The translations under genes and the position numbers were made by a program. The notes under the pieces are model-generated. The model did no database searches, was not told the DNA's origin, and was given only the letters and a program-made list of their open reading frames with translations. A DNA stretch of 64,000 nt, taken from positions 6,634,001 through 6,698,000 of the forward strand of contig JAPYXD010000714.1 in the NCBI GenBank assembly GCA_030998225.1. Reading direction: 5' to 3'. Position 1 is the first letter of the stretch; every line of letters starts with the position of its first letter. Below, in pieces: positions 20,074 to 31,529 of the stretch. This DNA is from Diplolepis rosae. Its lineage: Eukaryota > Arthropoda > Insecta > Hymenoptera > Diplolepididae.

Positions 20074-20919
20074 TTCATGTACACTAATATTATATGAAAA
20101 CATTGCTAGTTCAAGCCAATCAGCCTATTCTGTAGTTTTTGCAACAAACTGTTTAAGATACTCTCCTAAAACATTATGTAAACGTTCTAATGTTCCATTT
20201 GATTTAGAGTGACAAGCTGGAGTACGAAATTGTTTAATCCTAAAACGTTTTGGCAATCTTTTTAATAAATTACTTTAAAAATCTCTGCCTTGGTCAGTAA
20301 GTACTCCTTTCGGTGATCCAAATATGCAAATAAATTTTTTGACGACAGCATCTGCTATCGTACTAGCTTGGTGATTAGAAAGAGGTATTCCTAAAGAATA
20401 TTTGGTAAAATTGTCTTGTATCGTTAGAATATATAAGTAACCAGATTTTGTCTCAGGTAGTGGACCAACAATGTCCATTGATATTTTTTCAAAAGCAGTA
20501 GTGTGTGTGTCAGTGATTACCATAGGGTTTTTTGTTTTGACTCTGTATGTGATTAATTTTTTCAGTTGACATTGTAAACAGGCTTGAAAATATTTTTGAA
20601 TGTCTACTTTCATATTATCCCAAAAAAATTTCTGGCGAATTCGACTATAAGTTTTTGTAACGCCTTTATGGCCTCCTAATGCTGAAAAATGAACTTCTTC
20701 AATTAAATGAGTTCGTTGTTCCTTTGTTGGATATTGCATTATTCCATTGCAAACTATAATTTTTGTAGTTGAATTTGAAAAAATTGAATCAGAAATTGAT
20801 TTCACTTCTTCCCAAGGTATATGATCAATTCTGGAAGTTTTTGAAATACTAATTGATCGTAATTTAAATTTTTGAGATAATTCATGTAATGAGTGATTTG
20901 ATGATTTTATATTATTCAA
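20074..20919 (-). pseudogene. pol: Gypsy integrase: zinc finger and catalytic core
   Basis: Joins retroelement cDNA to host DNA. The H-H-C-C finger is visible as HFSALGGHKGVTKTYSRI ... CLQCQLKK. The catalytic core follows: KISMDIVGPLPETKSGYLYIL (first Asp) and GVLTDQGRDF (second Asp). The segment at 20270-20100 carries the SNGTLERLHNVLGEYL stretch with the Glu of D,D-35-E. The frame breaks between 20275 and 20270, and the coding part then ends abruptly at the solo LTR. Confidence 0.85.
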
Positions 20920-21250
20920 AGTTCCGGATAAATTGTCCTTAATTTCTTCTTCAATTGGAAGTGCAAAGAGGTAGTAGTTTCCTTTTTCGTTTCTTTTCCT
21001 ATTCCCTTTTGTAAATTTTTAAATTTTGTTAAAGTTTCACGTTTTTCTAAAGTTTTTGATCCGTTGTCGCGAGGAGTTCCATTTGTTGTAACAAAATATG
21101 CATAATTATCTTTTCGCATAGTTAATTGATCGCGAAATTCAACTAAATTTTTCCTTGTTATGGTTTTTTTTGTCTGAGAGTTTATAGGAGGAGGTTATGG
21201 AGGTGGACGGTTATAATTATCATGATCATTATCGCTTTTTCCAGAATTTA
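20916..21250 (-). pseudogene. pol: Pol segment between linker and integrase finger
   Basis: A 67-codon frame (20916-21119) starting MRKDNYAYFVTTNG. Its YAYFVT block corresponds to a YAHFIC block in the second gypsy element at about 42530, so it is a real, conserved piece of this pol lineage preceding the integrase. It is out of frame with both neighbours. Confidence 0.5.
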
Positions 21251-21317
21251 TTTGAGATCTTCGGTTTAGTTTCAAATTTTCATTAAAATAAGGCTCTTCA
21301 AATTTTTCTTCCAAGTT

Positions 21318-21614
21318 TTATTCTTGGTTTTCTTCAAACTTTTCTTCAAAATTTTCCTGAAGATTGTCATCAAAATTTTCTTCAAAATTCTGTTCGAAAT
21401 TCTTTTCGAAATTGTCTTCAAGATCATCTTCAAAATTCTCTTCCAAATGTTCTTCATAATTTTCTCCATCATTTTCTTCGTGTGAAGTTTCAATGTCGTT
21501 GATTTCATCTTCTGAGGTTGAAAAATAATTTTCACTGTCATCACTTTCAAATTCATTAATATTTTTTTGCTTTTTGGCATTCTTCTTTCTGTTTTTTGCT
21601 AGAGTTTGTTTCAA
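21318..21614 (-). pseudogene. Acidic ENFE-repeat part of the pol linker
   Basis: A 98-codon frame that becomes a monotonous series of FEEN/FEDD/FEKN tetrads in its second half. At DNA level it is an approximate 12-bp tandem repeat of 'ttcttcaaaatt'. It lies between the AT-hook segment and integrase. The overlapping basic MKKILK-type frame is the shadow of the same repeat. Confidence 0.5.
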
Positions 21615-21659
21615 ATAATCTAAATAATCAGGATCAGAGTCGGAATCTGATTCTACTTT

Positions 21660-22330
21660 TTATCGGCTTTCTTTTTGCATATTTATTTCTGGTAATTCAT
21701 TTTCATATATTTGTTTTCTTGGTCTACCTCTCTTTCTTTTTGTTTGAGAGGGAACATTTTTTAAATTTGTAACTAGATTTTTTCTTGGCCTACCTCGTGG
21801 TTTTTTCACAAGAGGTTTAGAAGAAAAATTTTCGTCTAATTTTTCTTGAGTTTCATTTCGATTCAAATTTTTCGCTTTTTCTTGCTCTATTCTCTTTTGA
21901 GCTCTTGTAGTAATAGTTTTCCATGGTAAATTTTCGTATTTTTTGGAAAACACTGGACTTAATAAAAATATTGTCATATAAATAAGTCTTGAAGCCATAT
22001 TTTTAAATAAATTTGTGTATTTTAAAATATTCTTACCAATCTCACTAAATAATTCTTCACTAAGAAGTTCCTGAAAATATTCTGGAATTTTTGAGTCAAT
22101 ATTTAATATTTGGGTTTCGGGAATTTCGCTAAAATGATCTACGTCGTCTGGTACGATTTCTGGATTCAAATTTCTTCGTTTTGAAGGTTTTACCTCATTT
22201 TCAGAGTTTTCTTGTTTATTTCTTGTAAAGGTTTTCTTGGGAAACATTTTTTCTTGAGAAGTTATAAAAGTATCATTGTTATCAACTTGTAAATATCTTG
22301 ATTTCTCTTTGTTATCATCAATGGGGTTTC
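21660..22330 (-). pseudogene. Pol linker with two AT-hooks
   Basis: A 195-codon frame (21660-22247) downstream of the RNase H scrap, which ends NADALSRNP near 22335. Near its C terminus are two AT-hook cores, KKPRGRPRKN and KRKRGRPRKQ, about 20 residues apart. AT-hooks bind the minor groove of A/T DNA. In this position, between RNase H and integrase, they could steer integration, but that is inference. The second gypsy element (43.3 kb) has one in the same place. Confidence 0.65.
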
Positions 22331-22335
22331 TTGAA

Positions 22336-23090
22336 AGAGCGTCTGCATTTACATTAATTTTTCCTGCTTTGTGAGAATAAAAGGTTGAGAAGAATCAGGT
22401 CGTTGTAAAAGTGGTTCTTCACATAATTTTGCTTTTAAAATATCGAAAGCTGCTTGTTGTTTTTCTGTCCAATTAAAAGGTATATCTTTTTTCAGAAGTT
22501 GATTTAAAGGACTTGCAATTTTTGAAAATCCATCAATGGAAAGTTTTTTACAGCTATTAACTTTTTTGGATCTGGACGTACTCCATTTTTATCAATTATA
22601 TGACCTAAATATCCTACTTCGGGTCGTAAAAATTCGCATTTGTCTGGTTGTAAATGAAGATTCGCTTTTCTAAGTCTTTCTGCTAAATTCTTAAATTTTT
22701 TTTCAATCTTTGAAATGTGGGTGGTGCAGTTTTTAAACCGAAAGGCATTCTATCGTATTCGTAATGACCGTGAGGTGTAGAAAACGCGATTTTATGCGAG
22801 TCTCTTGGACCCATTTTTATATGGTGAAAACCGGTAGCTAAATCAAACACTGAAAAATATTTTTCTGATCCTAGAGAGTGTTATATGGTGATTGTGAGGG
22901 CTTTATTGTTTTATTTTTTAATAATTCATCGACTTGTCTTGTAATTTCTTTCTTGTGAACTGGGGGAAATCTATGTTGTCTTGAAAAAATTGGAGCGTCA
23001 TCTACAGTAGGAATTGAATGTTGTAATACGTTAGTAGCTTCAAGTGTTTCTCCTGGGATTTGAAATCTGTCTGCATTATTTTTAATTCAT
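22336..23090 (-). pseudogene. pol: Gypsy reverse transcriptase / RNase H remnant, catalytic motif deleted
   Basis: Recognisable RT blocks are [29 protein letters not shown] (with its first catalytic Asp), then KCEFLRPEVGYLGHIID and the thumb/RNase H start NWTEKQQAAFDILKAKL. An internal deletion near 22700 removes the stretch that should carry the Y-x-D-D catalytic motif. Nearly the whole RNase H is missing between 22390 and 22360. Several frame changes are present. Confidence 0.85.
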
Positions 23091-23930
23091 TTTTCTACAT
23101 GTTCATATTCATCTTGATTTAAATGGTCTAATCGAAGAAGTTTTTTAATACATTCTACTCTGTCTTCTTCTGTTACGTTATAAATTTTGCATGACTTAAT
23201 TAGAGAATTGTCAGTTCTTAAAAAGTTATTTGATATTTTACTTGATAAATTTTCGTTATTTGATTGTTTAAAATTATGTAATTTTTCAATTTGTTTATAA
23301 CATTCTTGTTCTTCAAAATCTTCTAAATTAACTATTGGGACGGATAATGTTATTGGTATTTCATTTGTATTTGCAAATTTTAAATAAGCTTTTCCCTTGT
23401 GATTTTTTACAACTGCGTCACCTACGTAGACGCCATATTGGATATGCAATCGAGGTGCATACCCTTCACTCTTTTCTGTATTTTTTATATTAACATAAAA
23501 TGTAACTTTTCGAGCTGGAATAGTAAATGTATTGGCAGATTTAAAAGGGTAACAGTGGTTCTCAATTTCTAAGTATTTTGAAGTATAGTTTATATTCACA
23601 CTATTATATTGAAAAAATTCTGATCCTAATACTCCATCTTCTTCTACTGGGATTTCATTGGGAATAATGTTAAATATTGTTGGATAACCAAAAATGTTTA
23701 TTTTCACCTGTCCTAATGTGTAAAGTGGTAAATCATTAATTCCTGTAAGTTTCAATACGTTTTGGCTATATATTGGTACTTCAGGGTTGAGAACCTTTTG
23801 TTTAATTAAATTTCGAACAGAACCAGCATCATGTGTGTTGGATTTTTTAAACCTTCCGTTGATATTATAATTGATGGAGTTGAAGTGGACTTTGAAATAT
23901 TGATTGTCGTTGTTGTATGATCGTTAAAAG
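23087..23930 (-). pseudogene. pol: Gypsy aspartic protease and linker, active site deleted
   Basis: The main frame (23755-23087) aligns closely with the plus-strand copy at 27469-28193: KLTGINDLPLYTLGQVKINIFGYPTIFN here and its counterpart there, then ILG/VLG-x-EFF. Upstream (23900-23760) the GLKNPTHMM block is present, but the following few bases that should encode D-T-G are lost with a frameshift. The C-terminal half is the linker toward RT. Confidence 0.8.
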
Positions 23931-24122
23931 TGGATGCCAGTGGTTCTCGACTTATGTTTTCCTCAGTGCACCCGTGCACGGGAGAGCCTTGGAGTTTTCC
24001 TGATGAGCTGCTTGTGATTGGTTATTTGGTCGTATCTTGCAGTCTCGTACTAAATGGCCGGGTTTTTTAGAGTAATTGCAAATTATTTCAGTATAATTTA
24101 AATTTTGTTGAGTGTTATTATT

Positions 24123-24590
24123 CTATAAAAATCTATTTTCATATGGTTTATTTCGATTTTGAAACTGTCCCAAGTTAAAGTGTTTATACTGTCCTGGATT
24201 CCATTGTCTATTATTATTATTAACACTATTGTTATTATTGTAAAAATTTCTAGGAAAATTATTATTATTGTTGTATCTTTGTTGTAAAAAGTTATTATCA
24301 TTGTTTCTATAATTATTATTTCTATTTTGTAAATTATTATTGTTATTGTTATTGTTATTAAAATTATAATTTTTATTTCTTAAAAAATTGTTATTCGGAA
24401 AATTATTGTAATTGTTTCTTGAAAAATTATTATTATTGCTTCTTTGACGATTTAAATTACTATATCTTTGTTGCAAAAAATTTTTTTGTTTATTATTAAC
24501 AACTGCCACGTGGGCTTTACTTGAATGAAAACATTTTTCAGTTGTGTGACCTGGTTTTTTACAAATTAAACAAATAGTTTTTGTTTTCAA
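24123..24590 (-). pseudogene. gag: Gag nucleocapsid end with CCHC knuckle and Asn-rich tail
   Basis: Begins with an intact zinc knuckle, CLICKKPGHTTEKC, followed by about 120 residues dominated by Asn/Arg/Phe (NNNNF and NRNNN runs). It belongs to the minus-strand gypsy. Nothing of its capsid is left upstream, because the plus-strand LTR starts at 24632. Confidence 0.7.
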
Positions 24591-24631
24591 GTGCTACGTT
24601 AAATCGCGTTGTTTTATTATTTTTATTATTA

Positions 24632-25130
24632 TGTCACGTCCTGTGACCATCTGTAGTACATAAATAATAATAATAATACTTTTTATGTTAATCAACGAAT
24701 CTACAATTGTAAGGCACGCGGAAGCATTAGGTGCGTAATGTAAACAAGTTGTAAAGGGAAAGAGAGAAGTGAGAAACGATGAATGAGCATAGTAAAGGTA
24801 TTAGCTATTTTTGGAAGAGGAACTCCGTCTCACCGTGTTATGTCAAATAACCTCCCAGACCGGTAGGCACAGGTAGAAGATTAAGCGGGGGGTCTGCCGC
24901 TACGGAAAGAAGGAAAATCGGAGAAGCCAAAGAGTAGGAGTACTGCTCTAGATCTTTTCCTAATATGGCAATTCTGACCACCGGAAAAGACAAGTTTAGC
25001 ACGCACCGAACTCAAAACCAGCATTTAACAAAAACAATTCTTGGAAAACACGTCTACGCGTTGTTCCTGACTCATACTATCAACTAATAGAGGGGATTTT
25101 CCCTAGAATAATAAATATTTGCAGTTTAGA
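24632..25130 (+). mobile_element. 5' LTR of the plus-strand gypsy element (3' edge approximate)
   Basis: Starts TGTCACGTCCTGTGACCAT, and an AATAAA lies near 25110. The gag frame starts 140 nt beyond the approximate end. The first 20 bases also start an LTR fragment at 59688 (ACGTCCTGTGACCAT shared). The 3' edge and primer-binding site are not certain. Confidence 0.5.
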
Positions 25131-25270
25131 AAAAAAATAAGGTTAAGTTAATTAAAGATTTATAAGAAAAGGAAAATTATTTTTATTGGAAAACAAATTA
25201 TAATATTGATAATAAATAAATTTAAAAAGTAAATTTTTGTTGTTATAACAACAAAATATGCAAAACATCA

Positions 25271-25753
25271 ATGTCGGTTCCACCCCAAGACGCCAGTAAA
25301 AAGGGTACTATGACTCGTAGCCAAACTAATAAAAATCCAACTTTAGCGGAAGAAATTAAAAGAACTTCGCAACGTCTGCTTAAACCAAAACGGAAATCCC
25401 GAGAAGATACAGATAAATTCTTGCAATATTCAGAAAAATCGAGTGCTTTAGATCAAACTGATCTTCTAGGCATCATCGTTGGAAGTATTTCTGATCCTGA
25501 TATCAGTGCTCAAAATAAACCAATAATTGAAACAAAAAACCCAAGTAGTTCATTTTTTGACAAATTAAAAACTTTCATCAGACCAAATAATAGCATCATT
25601 ATTGCAGGAGATAAGTACAACGATACACCACAAATTAACCAGTCATTTGACAATACCGCCGGAGATATAACACTAAGAGAAAAATCAATATTTGAAAGCA
25701 TCACAGCAAATTCTACTTTGTATGATAAAACTTTATCTTTAGTCTGCAACTAA
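25271..25753 (+). pseudogene. gag: Gypsy Gag N-terminal frame
   Basis: A 160-codon frame starting MSVPPQDASKKGTMTRSQ, basic at first and then Ser/Asp-rich. It ends at a stop 15 nt before the next Gag frame. No named domain. Its position directly after the LTR and before the capsid-like frame makes it the matrix-like part of the polyprotein. Confidence 0.55.
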
Positions 25754-25755
25754 AT

Positions 25756-26640
25756 AGGACTCCAGAATCCTTGAACCAAACAACAATATTTAACAACCCA
25801 AATTTAGAATTGCAGGAAATCCGAGAAAAATTACCAAATCAAATCAATCAACGTACGCTTGCCGATTCTGCAAATACCGAACAAGCTCTTAATTCACCAA
25901 AATTTTCATACCGGGTATCAACCTCTAGGAAATCTGATAAAGAAGTTTCAATAAATAATTTACCAAATAATTTACCAAGTAATTTGCCGAATAATTTACC
26001 AACACAACCTACCGAAATGAATTTACCGACAAACCAAGAAGTATCTCTACGAGATGCTTCAGAGATTGTTCCATATTTTGACGGATCAAATAAAGTACCA
26101 TTAACAATTTTTATCGAAACTTGTAAAGAAGCTAAAGAAATGGTCACTAATGCAGAAGCAAATTTGGTAAAATTGTTAAGAAGTAAACTTACAGGAGAAG
26201 CAAGAAGATGTATCATCGGAAATTATTACAATAATTTAGAGGGCTTCATTTCAAAATTAAAAACCATTTTTGCCCCTTCAAATCTGTATACCAGCTACAA
26301 GGAGATTCAGGCAGAATACATATGTGGGAAAATGAAAGTGTTTTATCTTATGCAATACGGATACAGGAAATTGCAGCAGAAATCCTCGAATGTCATAAAC
26401 AAAATAATAATGGTAAAGAATCTGCACAATTTGAAAACAACTTAGAAAGAGACGCAATCGATTGTTTTCTTCGAGGTTTAAAACCAGAAATAGAAATTCG
26501 AATAGGAACAGCCAGTAAATTTGACGAAATAGTAAAAAGAACAATACGAGAATAAATAAAATTAACAGCCAGAAACGAACTGCGAAGAGGAAACAGACAA
26601 CATTCATTATTTCAAGAAGTTGAAAAATAAACACATAATA
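25756..26640 (+). pseudogene. gag: Gypsy Gag capsid region, one frameshift
   Basis: The frame at 25771-26445 has an NLPNNLPSNLP repeat, then the capsid-like block VPYFDGSNKVPLTIFIETC and LLRSKLTGEARRCI, typical of arthropod gypsy/Arc-type Gag. A frameshift near 26310 moves coding to 26322-26555 (VLSYAIRIQEIAAEIL and DAIDCFLRGLKPEIEIRIG), then a stop. The two parts join sensibly at family level, so this is a young break. Confidence 0.75.
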
Positions 26641-26679
26641 ACCGAGAATTTGCAAAAACAAATAAAATTAACTTAGCGC

Positions 26680-27440
26680 GAGAAGAACCAAATAAATGTC
26701 AAATCTGTCAGAAAATAGGTCCCACAGCAGCTACTTGTTTTCAGTATATTCAACAAATAAAAAATAAAAACTCACAAGGGAATCAGTCAAGAAATAACTT
26801 AAATAGAGAAAATAATCAATACGAGGGTAATAGGCAGGGTCAGAGAACTCAGTGGAGACCCTCACAGAGATATCAGATACAAAGCCTAAATCAACAAGGA
26901 AGTAGAAACGATTATAGAGACATAAATAGTTTTCCAACCCGACCAAATTTTCCCCAAGGAAATAGAATCAACCAGAACCGAAACTTTAATCGGATTAATC
27001 AAAATATGTATCGCCATCGTAATCAAATTAATCAATGTCGAAATTATAACCAAAATTCAAATTTTAACAGAAATTTTAATCCAAATTCAAATTTCAATAG
27101 AAATTTTATTAAAATCTCATTCAAAGTCAAAACTTCAATCAGGGTCAAAATTTCAATCGAAGCAGGAATTTCAATCAAAACCCTTATTTCAACCAAAGAC
27201 AAAATTATAATGCAAACTACAAGCAAAATAGAAATCAGAATCCATATTTTAATCAGAACCCAAATCCAGGTCAAAATTTTGAACTCGTTTGCTATGAATG
27301 TAACACACTAGGACATACATCTAGGAATTGTAACAAGCAATTTCATATGAATCAACAATTACAACAACCACAACAACAACAGCAATAGCAACAACAAGAA
27401 TTTTATAAACAGGAAAACTCCAATGCCCTTCCCGGAACGG
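26680..27440 (+). pseudogene. gag: Gypsy nucleocapsid: two knuckles and an Asn-rich spacer
   Basis: The first knuckle near 26697-26740 (CQICQKIGPTAATC) has Pro where the His ligand should be. A long Asn/Phe/Arg-rich spacer (NFNRNFNPNSNFNRN and similar) follows in shifting frames. The second knuckle near 27289-27330 (CYECNTLGHTSRNC) is intact. A CAA repeat at 27355-27400 encodes Gln. The unusual double-knuckle-with-spacer layout mirrors the minus-strand copy. Confidence 0.7.
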
Positions 27441-27468
27441 GTGCACAAAGGAGGGCTTAAATGAACTG

Positions 27469-28193
27469 TTGAATGCACCTAACTTTATTGAAAATAAAAC
27501 AGAAAAAGTCAATTTAAGTACAAGCAATACAATTCCTCATATAATTTTATCAGCTGAAGGATTGAAAAATCCTATACACATGATGATAGATACAGGAGCC
27601 GGATCAAATTTAATCAAACAACAAGCAGTCAAAACAAACGTAAAAATAAATAAATTTGAATGTCTAAAGCTAACAGGTATAAATGAACACCCTGTATTTA
27701 CACTTGGCCAAATAACAATCAATATTTTTGGCTACTTGACTACCCTCAACATAATACCGAACGAAGTAACTATTGAACATGATGGTATATTAGGTACAGA
27801 GTTTTTCAGAAACAATGACGCAAAAATGAATTATGCAGAAAAACAGCTTGAAATAAATGACAAAATTTACCCATTTGAAATGCAAGAAACTATATTGGTA
27901 CCAGCAAGAACAATTTCAGATTTTCACGTAAGAATTGAAAACAGTGAACAAAAACAGGGATTTATTCCACAGCTACATCTATGTAATGTAGTTTATTTAG
28001 GAAATGCAATTGTCTCTAATAACAACAATAAAGCGTACATGAAAATATTCAATACAAACATACAACCTCAAAAGTTAACCATACCAACTGTTGAACTAAT
28101 TGATTTTGAAGAAGTACCAATACACGAAGAAAAGGAAACCAACACAAAAACAAATTTTATTAATCAGATTCCAAAAATAAATGATTATATTGG
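27469..28193 (+). pseudogene. pol: Gypsy aspartic protease with intact DTGA, 3' truncated
   Basis: The frame contains MMIDTGAGSNLIKQQ, the retropepsin active site, followed by LKLTGINEHPVFTLGQ and the flap/Gly region DGILGTEFFR. It then has about 90 residues of linker like the minus-strand copy. It is the only protease of the three here with an undamaged active site. The element stops where a (GA)n tract begins, and RT onwards is missing. Confidence 0.85.
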
Positions 28194-28197
28194 AGAG

Positions 28198-28202
28198 GGG
28201 GG

Positions 28203-28298
<96 letters not shown>
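28198..28298. repeat. (GA)n microsatellite
   Basis: A G-run followed by about 46 GA units. It terminates the gypsy copy. The overlapping Arg-Glu and Ser-Leu repeat frames are artefacts. Confidence 0.97.
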
Positions 28299-28299
<1 letters not shown>

Positions 28300-28301
<2 letters not shown>

Positions 28302-29270
28302 TGCGCAGTAGATGCTGCTCTTCAGTGATTAGTAAAATCGCGCTTAAAAGTATAAAGAGATTCATAAAAAATATATAATTACGCATAACGCATGATTTGT
28401 GTTAAGACAAACACGGATCTACTTATAATTAATTGATAATCGCAATTTTTAACGCTTAATTAATGATTAAAATTTCGCACGCAACGGGGGGGATTTGAAC
28501 GCCTAACCTAACGCACGCAAATCAACGAGCCTAACCTAACGCCTATCGAGACTAGTTCTCAGCAGCTCGATAAACCAGGAATGGACTCTTCAGCACGTTA
28601 ATACTTCAGTCATATGATTTGGTTGGCATTTTGTCCATGAAAAGAAATAAATATATTTTTTTTTTTTCTTGTTCAAAAGAATTTTCTGTATTGTAAAATA
28701 TACCTAAAATATGATTTCAATCTTGTTTGAGTGTACTTATATACAAAACCTCAAACTTCGTAAAAGCAAATAAAAAACTTAATAAAGCAAAACTGCTCTT
28801 AATAATTATATAGAAAAGCAACTGAATAGTGTTGAACAAGGTTTCTAGCCTCAAAAATCAAATTTATTTTTCTTAATAACAATTAGAATTACATATTTTG
28901 ATAACAGCGCTATAGCGATACTCCCTTTTTGTTGTACAGATTATTACATCATGAGAGCAAAAAAATATCTAACTTCAGTACTTTTTATACACAACTAGAA
29001 ATTTGAATTATATGGTGTAAAAATTCTAATTTTTTGTTTTACAAAAAAATTATTAAAATAAGATATTTTATATTTACTGAATGTATTTTCCATATTTATT
29101 TGAAAAATGTAATTTCTTTAATCTTCACAAACCTTACTGATATAAAAGTGACTTTTGACGGTTAATGACTAATAACACATGTATATAACGTATGAAAATT
29201 ATTTATTTCCTTATATTCAATGAACAAATAAAATCATATACTATAAACTATGTGTGACACTAATATACAT
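28300..29270. other. Gene-free stretch
   Basis: AT-rich sequence. Two short 'cctaacctaacg' blocks near 28502 and 28532 are the only unusual words. I see no coding frame of note. Confidence 0.4.
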
Positions 29271-29275
29271 ATATA

Positions 29276-31406
29276 TCAGACTGTATGTCTGAGTGATACA
29301 ATGCCTTTTCCATCCGACAAATAATGATGAATGGCTAAGAAGGGAGATAGAAGATTTTCAGCCGAACAACATGTAACCTGATTAGAACTGAAAATTTCAT
29401 AACCATGAATCTCTTCATTGAAAGATTGTGCTATTAATTTTTCACAAATAAAAAGAACACGTTGGTCCCCATTGGCTAAAATATTCAAAATTTTACCAAA
29501 TTCTAAAAACTCATCGGGATTAACTTGGGTTTCAATGGATCATTAAATATTTTGAGATACAAATTGTGGTGCTGATTTACAAGAGAATCCAGAATATCAA
29601 TCAACTCTGTTCTTAAAGATTTCGCAAAACAAACATCCATGATTTGTCTCAAAATAGAGAAGAATTGCCAAAATTCTTTTTCCATATTAATGCCGCCTTC
29701 AACTATATCCTCGACAAGCATGGGAAATATCAAAATAAAGGTATGCATTTCACTTGCAGACATGTGCAACTTCTTCTTATTTATCTCATCGTATCTTAAA
29801 AGGGGTGGCCTATTTCTTAAACCATTTTTGTCGTAATTGAAAGATTTAAGTTTTGCATTAACTCCATCAAGACTCAAAGTTTTATTTGGTCCACAAATAA
29901 GATCATAGAGAATGTGTTGCATGTCGTACTTGCAGACTCCTGCAAGTAAGTCATGGGCTATGTCTTGAAAGAAATTTTTTACTACGTGGAAAGAGTCAAC
30001 AAGGTTCCAAATAGAATTTTCTTTAACACTGGTTTCTTTTTGTTTTTGAAAACCATCTGTGACATATTGCTGAGGGGTTCTCATTAACTCATCTCGAAGA
30101 GGACAGTTCTTTTGATTTTCGTGCTTCCGCATTTTACAAAGTCTACAATAGATGGGTGGATTTGGACCCTCCATAAATCCAGCGGCACTATTGAGGGCCT
30201 CATTGTCACCCAACAGCAAACCTAAAGCAAAGTACATTCTTGTAGGCTGACCCTGTGTATCAACTTCAATTCCCTCTCGCGAAAGAAAGTTTAATTCCTC
30301 CACAAGAACGCTGAAAATGGCATCGTTACCATCTGGAGATGTTTTTCTGTCAGTTGAATTAAATAAAGCAGCCGTGAAGATATTTTCTACTCTTGCACGA
30401 TACTCAGGAGGCAGGCATGGTATTGAGAAATAGACGCCACCTATCTTACTTACCCCTGCGTGGGATCCAAGAGGATTATTTATTCCGAAGTCATCGTAAT
30501 ATAAGAAAATTGGAAGTACAAACTTTTTTCCAAATTCTTTCAATTTTTCTTGCCATAGTTCAGCCTGAACAAAATTAGAAATATTTCTACTTTCATTCTC
30601 TGCTTCGAGGTATTTCAAGTAAGAAAGAGTTCTATCCAGAACTCCTGGTAGAGAGAAAAATGCTTTCAGGACATACCTAAGTGGACAAAATTTTCCTGTG
30701 ACAGTAACTCTATCCTGGATGATTCTGCCTTCGTGTAAAATATTATCAAGTCTATCTCCAACAACATAATCTCTGGGTGTAATGAAACATTTTGTTTTCT
30801 CAATAATTTGTAGCCTGCGATGCTCAGTAGAGAAGGTATTTCGAAAAGGTTTTATTACTGCATCGCTTTGTTGAAACGATTTTCAAATTCTTCTGTTTCT
30901 TTTCCCACTTTAAGGAATGGTTTAATCAATACTAAAATATTCTCCACTAATTCAGCTATGTCTTCCACTGCCTCTTGGACATGATTTCGAGGTAATCTTG
31001 CATTAGCGTATAATTTGCAGATGAAAGTCGTAGCCAAAGATTGCATATGGTTTTCAATGTCTGCAATAGTTAATATTGATGGAGCATCTAACTCGATTTC
31101 AGAATAATTTTGAGCAAGCTCTGGATCAATTTTTTGTACACTAGATGAATGTGCATTGCTTACGTCCAAGCTTTCAAGGCTCTTACCTAATTTGGAACTG
31201 ATGACTGAACTCTTATGCACATTTATACTCTTACTTATTGCAAATAATGAATCCTCTTTAGAAATCCTCTTTCGAGCACGAGTTTCCTCTTTAAGTAAAA
31301 GTTTGCACATATTATGATACTTCCACCATAACTTCCCTTGTGCGCTGTGTTTCTTTACAACTCTTCCATTTACTGTTGTGGATGAATACGGAATAAAATA
31401 AATACC
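29276..31406 (-). CDS. Transposase-like core of the SAM-domain gene
   Basis: The large last exon(s) of the gene that starts at 32968. Frame 31406-30855 is Ser/Lys-rich and ends in a helical block (IADIENHMQSLATTF). A one-base shift near 30855 moves to a frame open from about 30850 to 29503. Its marks are FLYYDDFGINNPLGS, VYFSIPCLPPEYRARVENIF, a Cys cluster IYCRLCKMRKHENQKNC, and DSFHVVKNFFQDIAHDLLAG with its D/H residues. The order resembles Tnp2/CACTA-like (EnSpm/KDZ) transposases and many unnamed arthropod proteins. A short C-terminal frame (29488-29276) belongs to it after another shift. It is nearly intact, but two shifts suggest a pseudogene or sequence error. Family naming is tentative. 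Confidence 0.55.
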
Positions 31407-31529
31407 CTGAAAATATAATTGGATAGGAATAAGTGAAAAAATGGAGCTGCACCAGAGTTGACTCAACATCATGTTTCATATATAGTATCACTTATACATA
31501 AGTTAAACACATGTAGATCCAATCCTTAC

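Noticed and set aside
28181..28386. Long Arg-Glu and Ser-Leu repeat frames
   Set aside because: They are readings of the (GA)n microsatellite and not proteins.
28500..28550. Insect telomere-like CCTAACCTAA words
   Set aside because: Only two units in each of two places, common by chance in such genomes and not an array.
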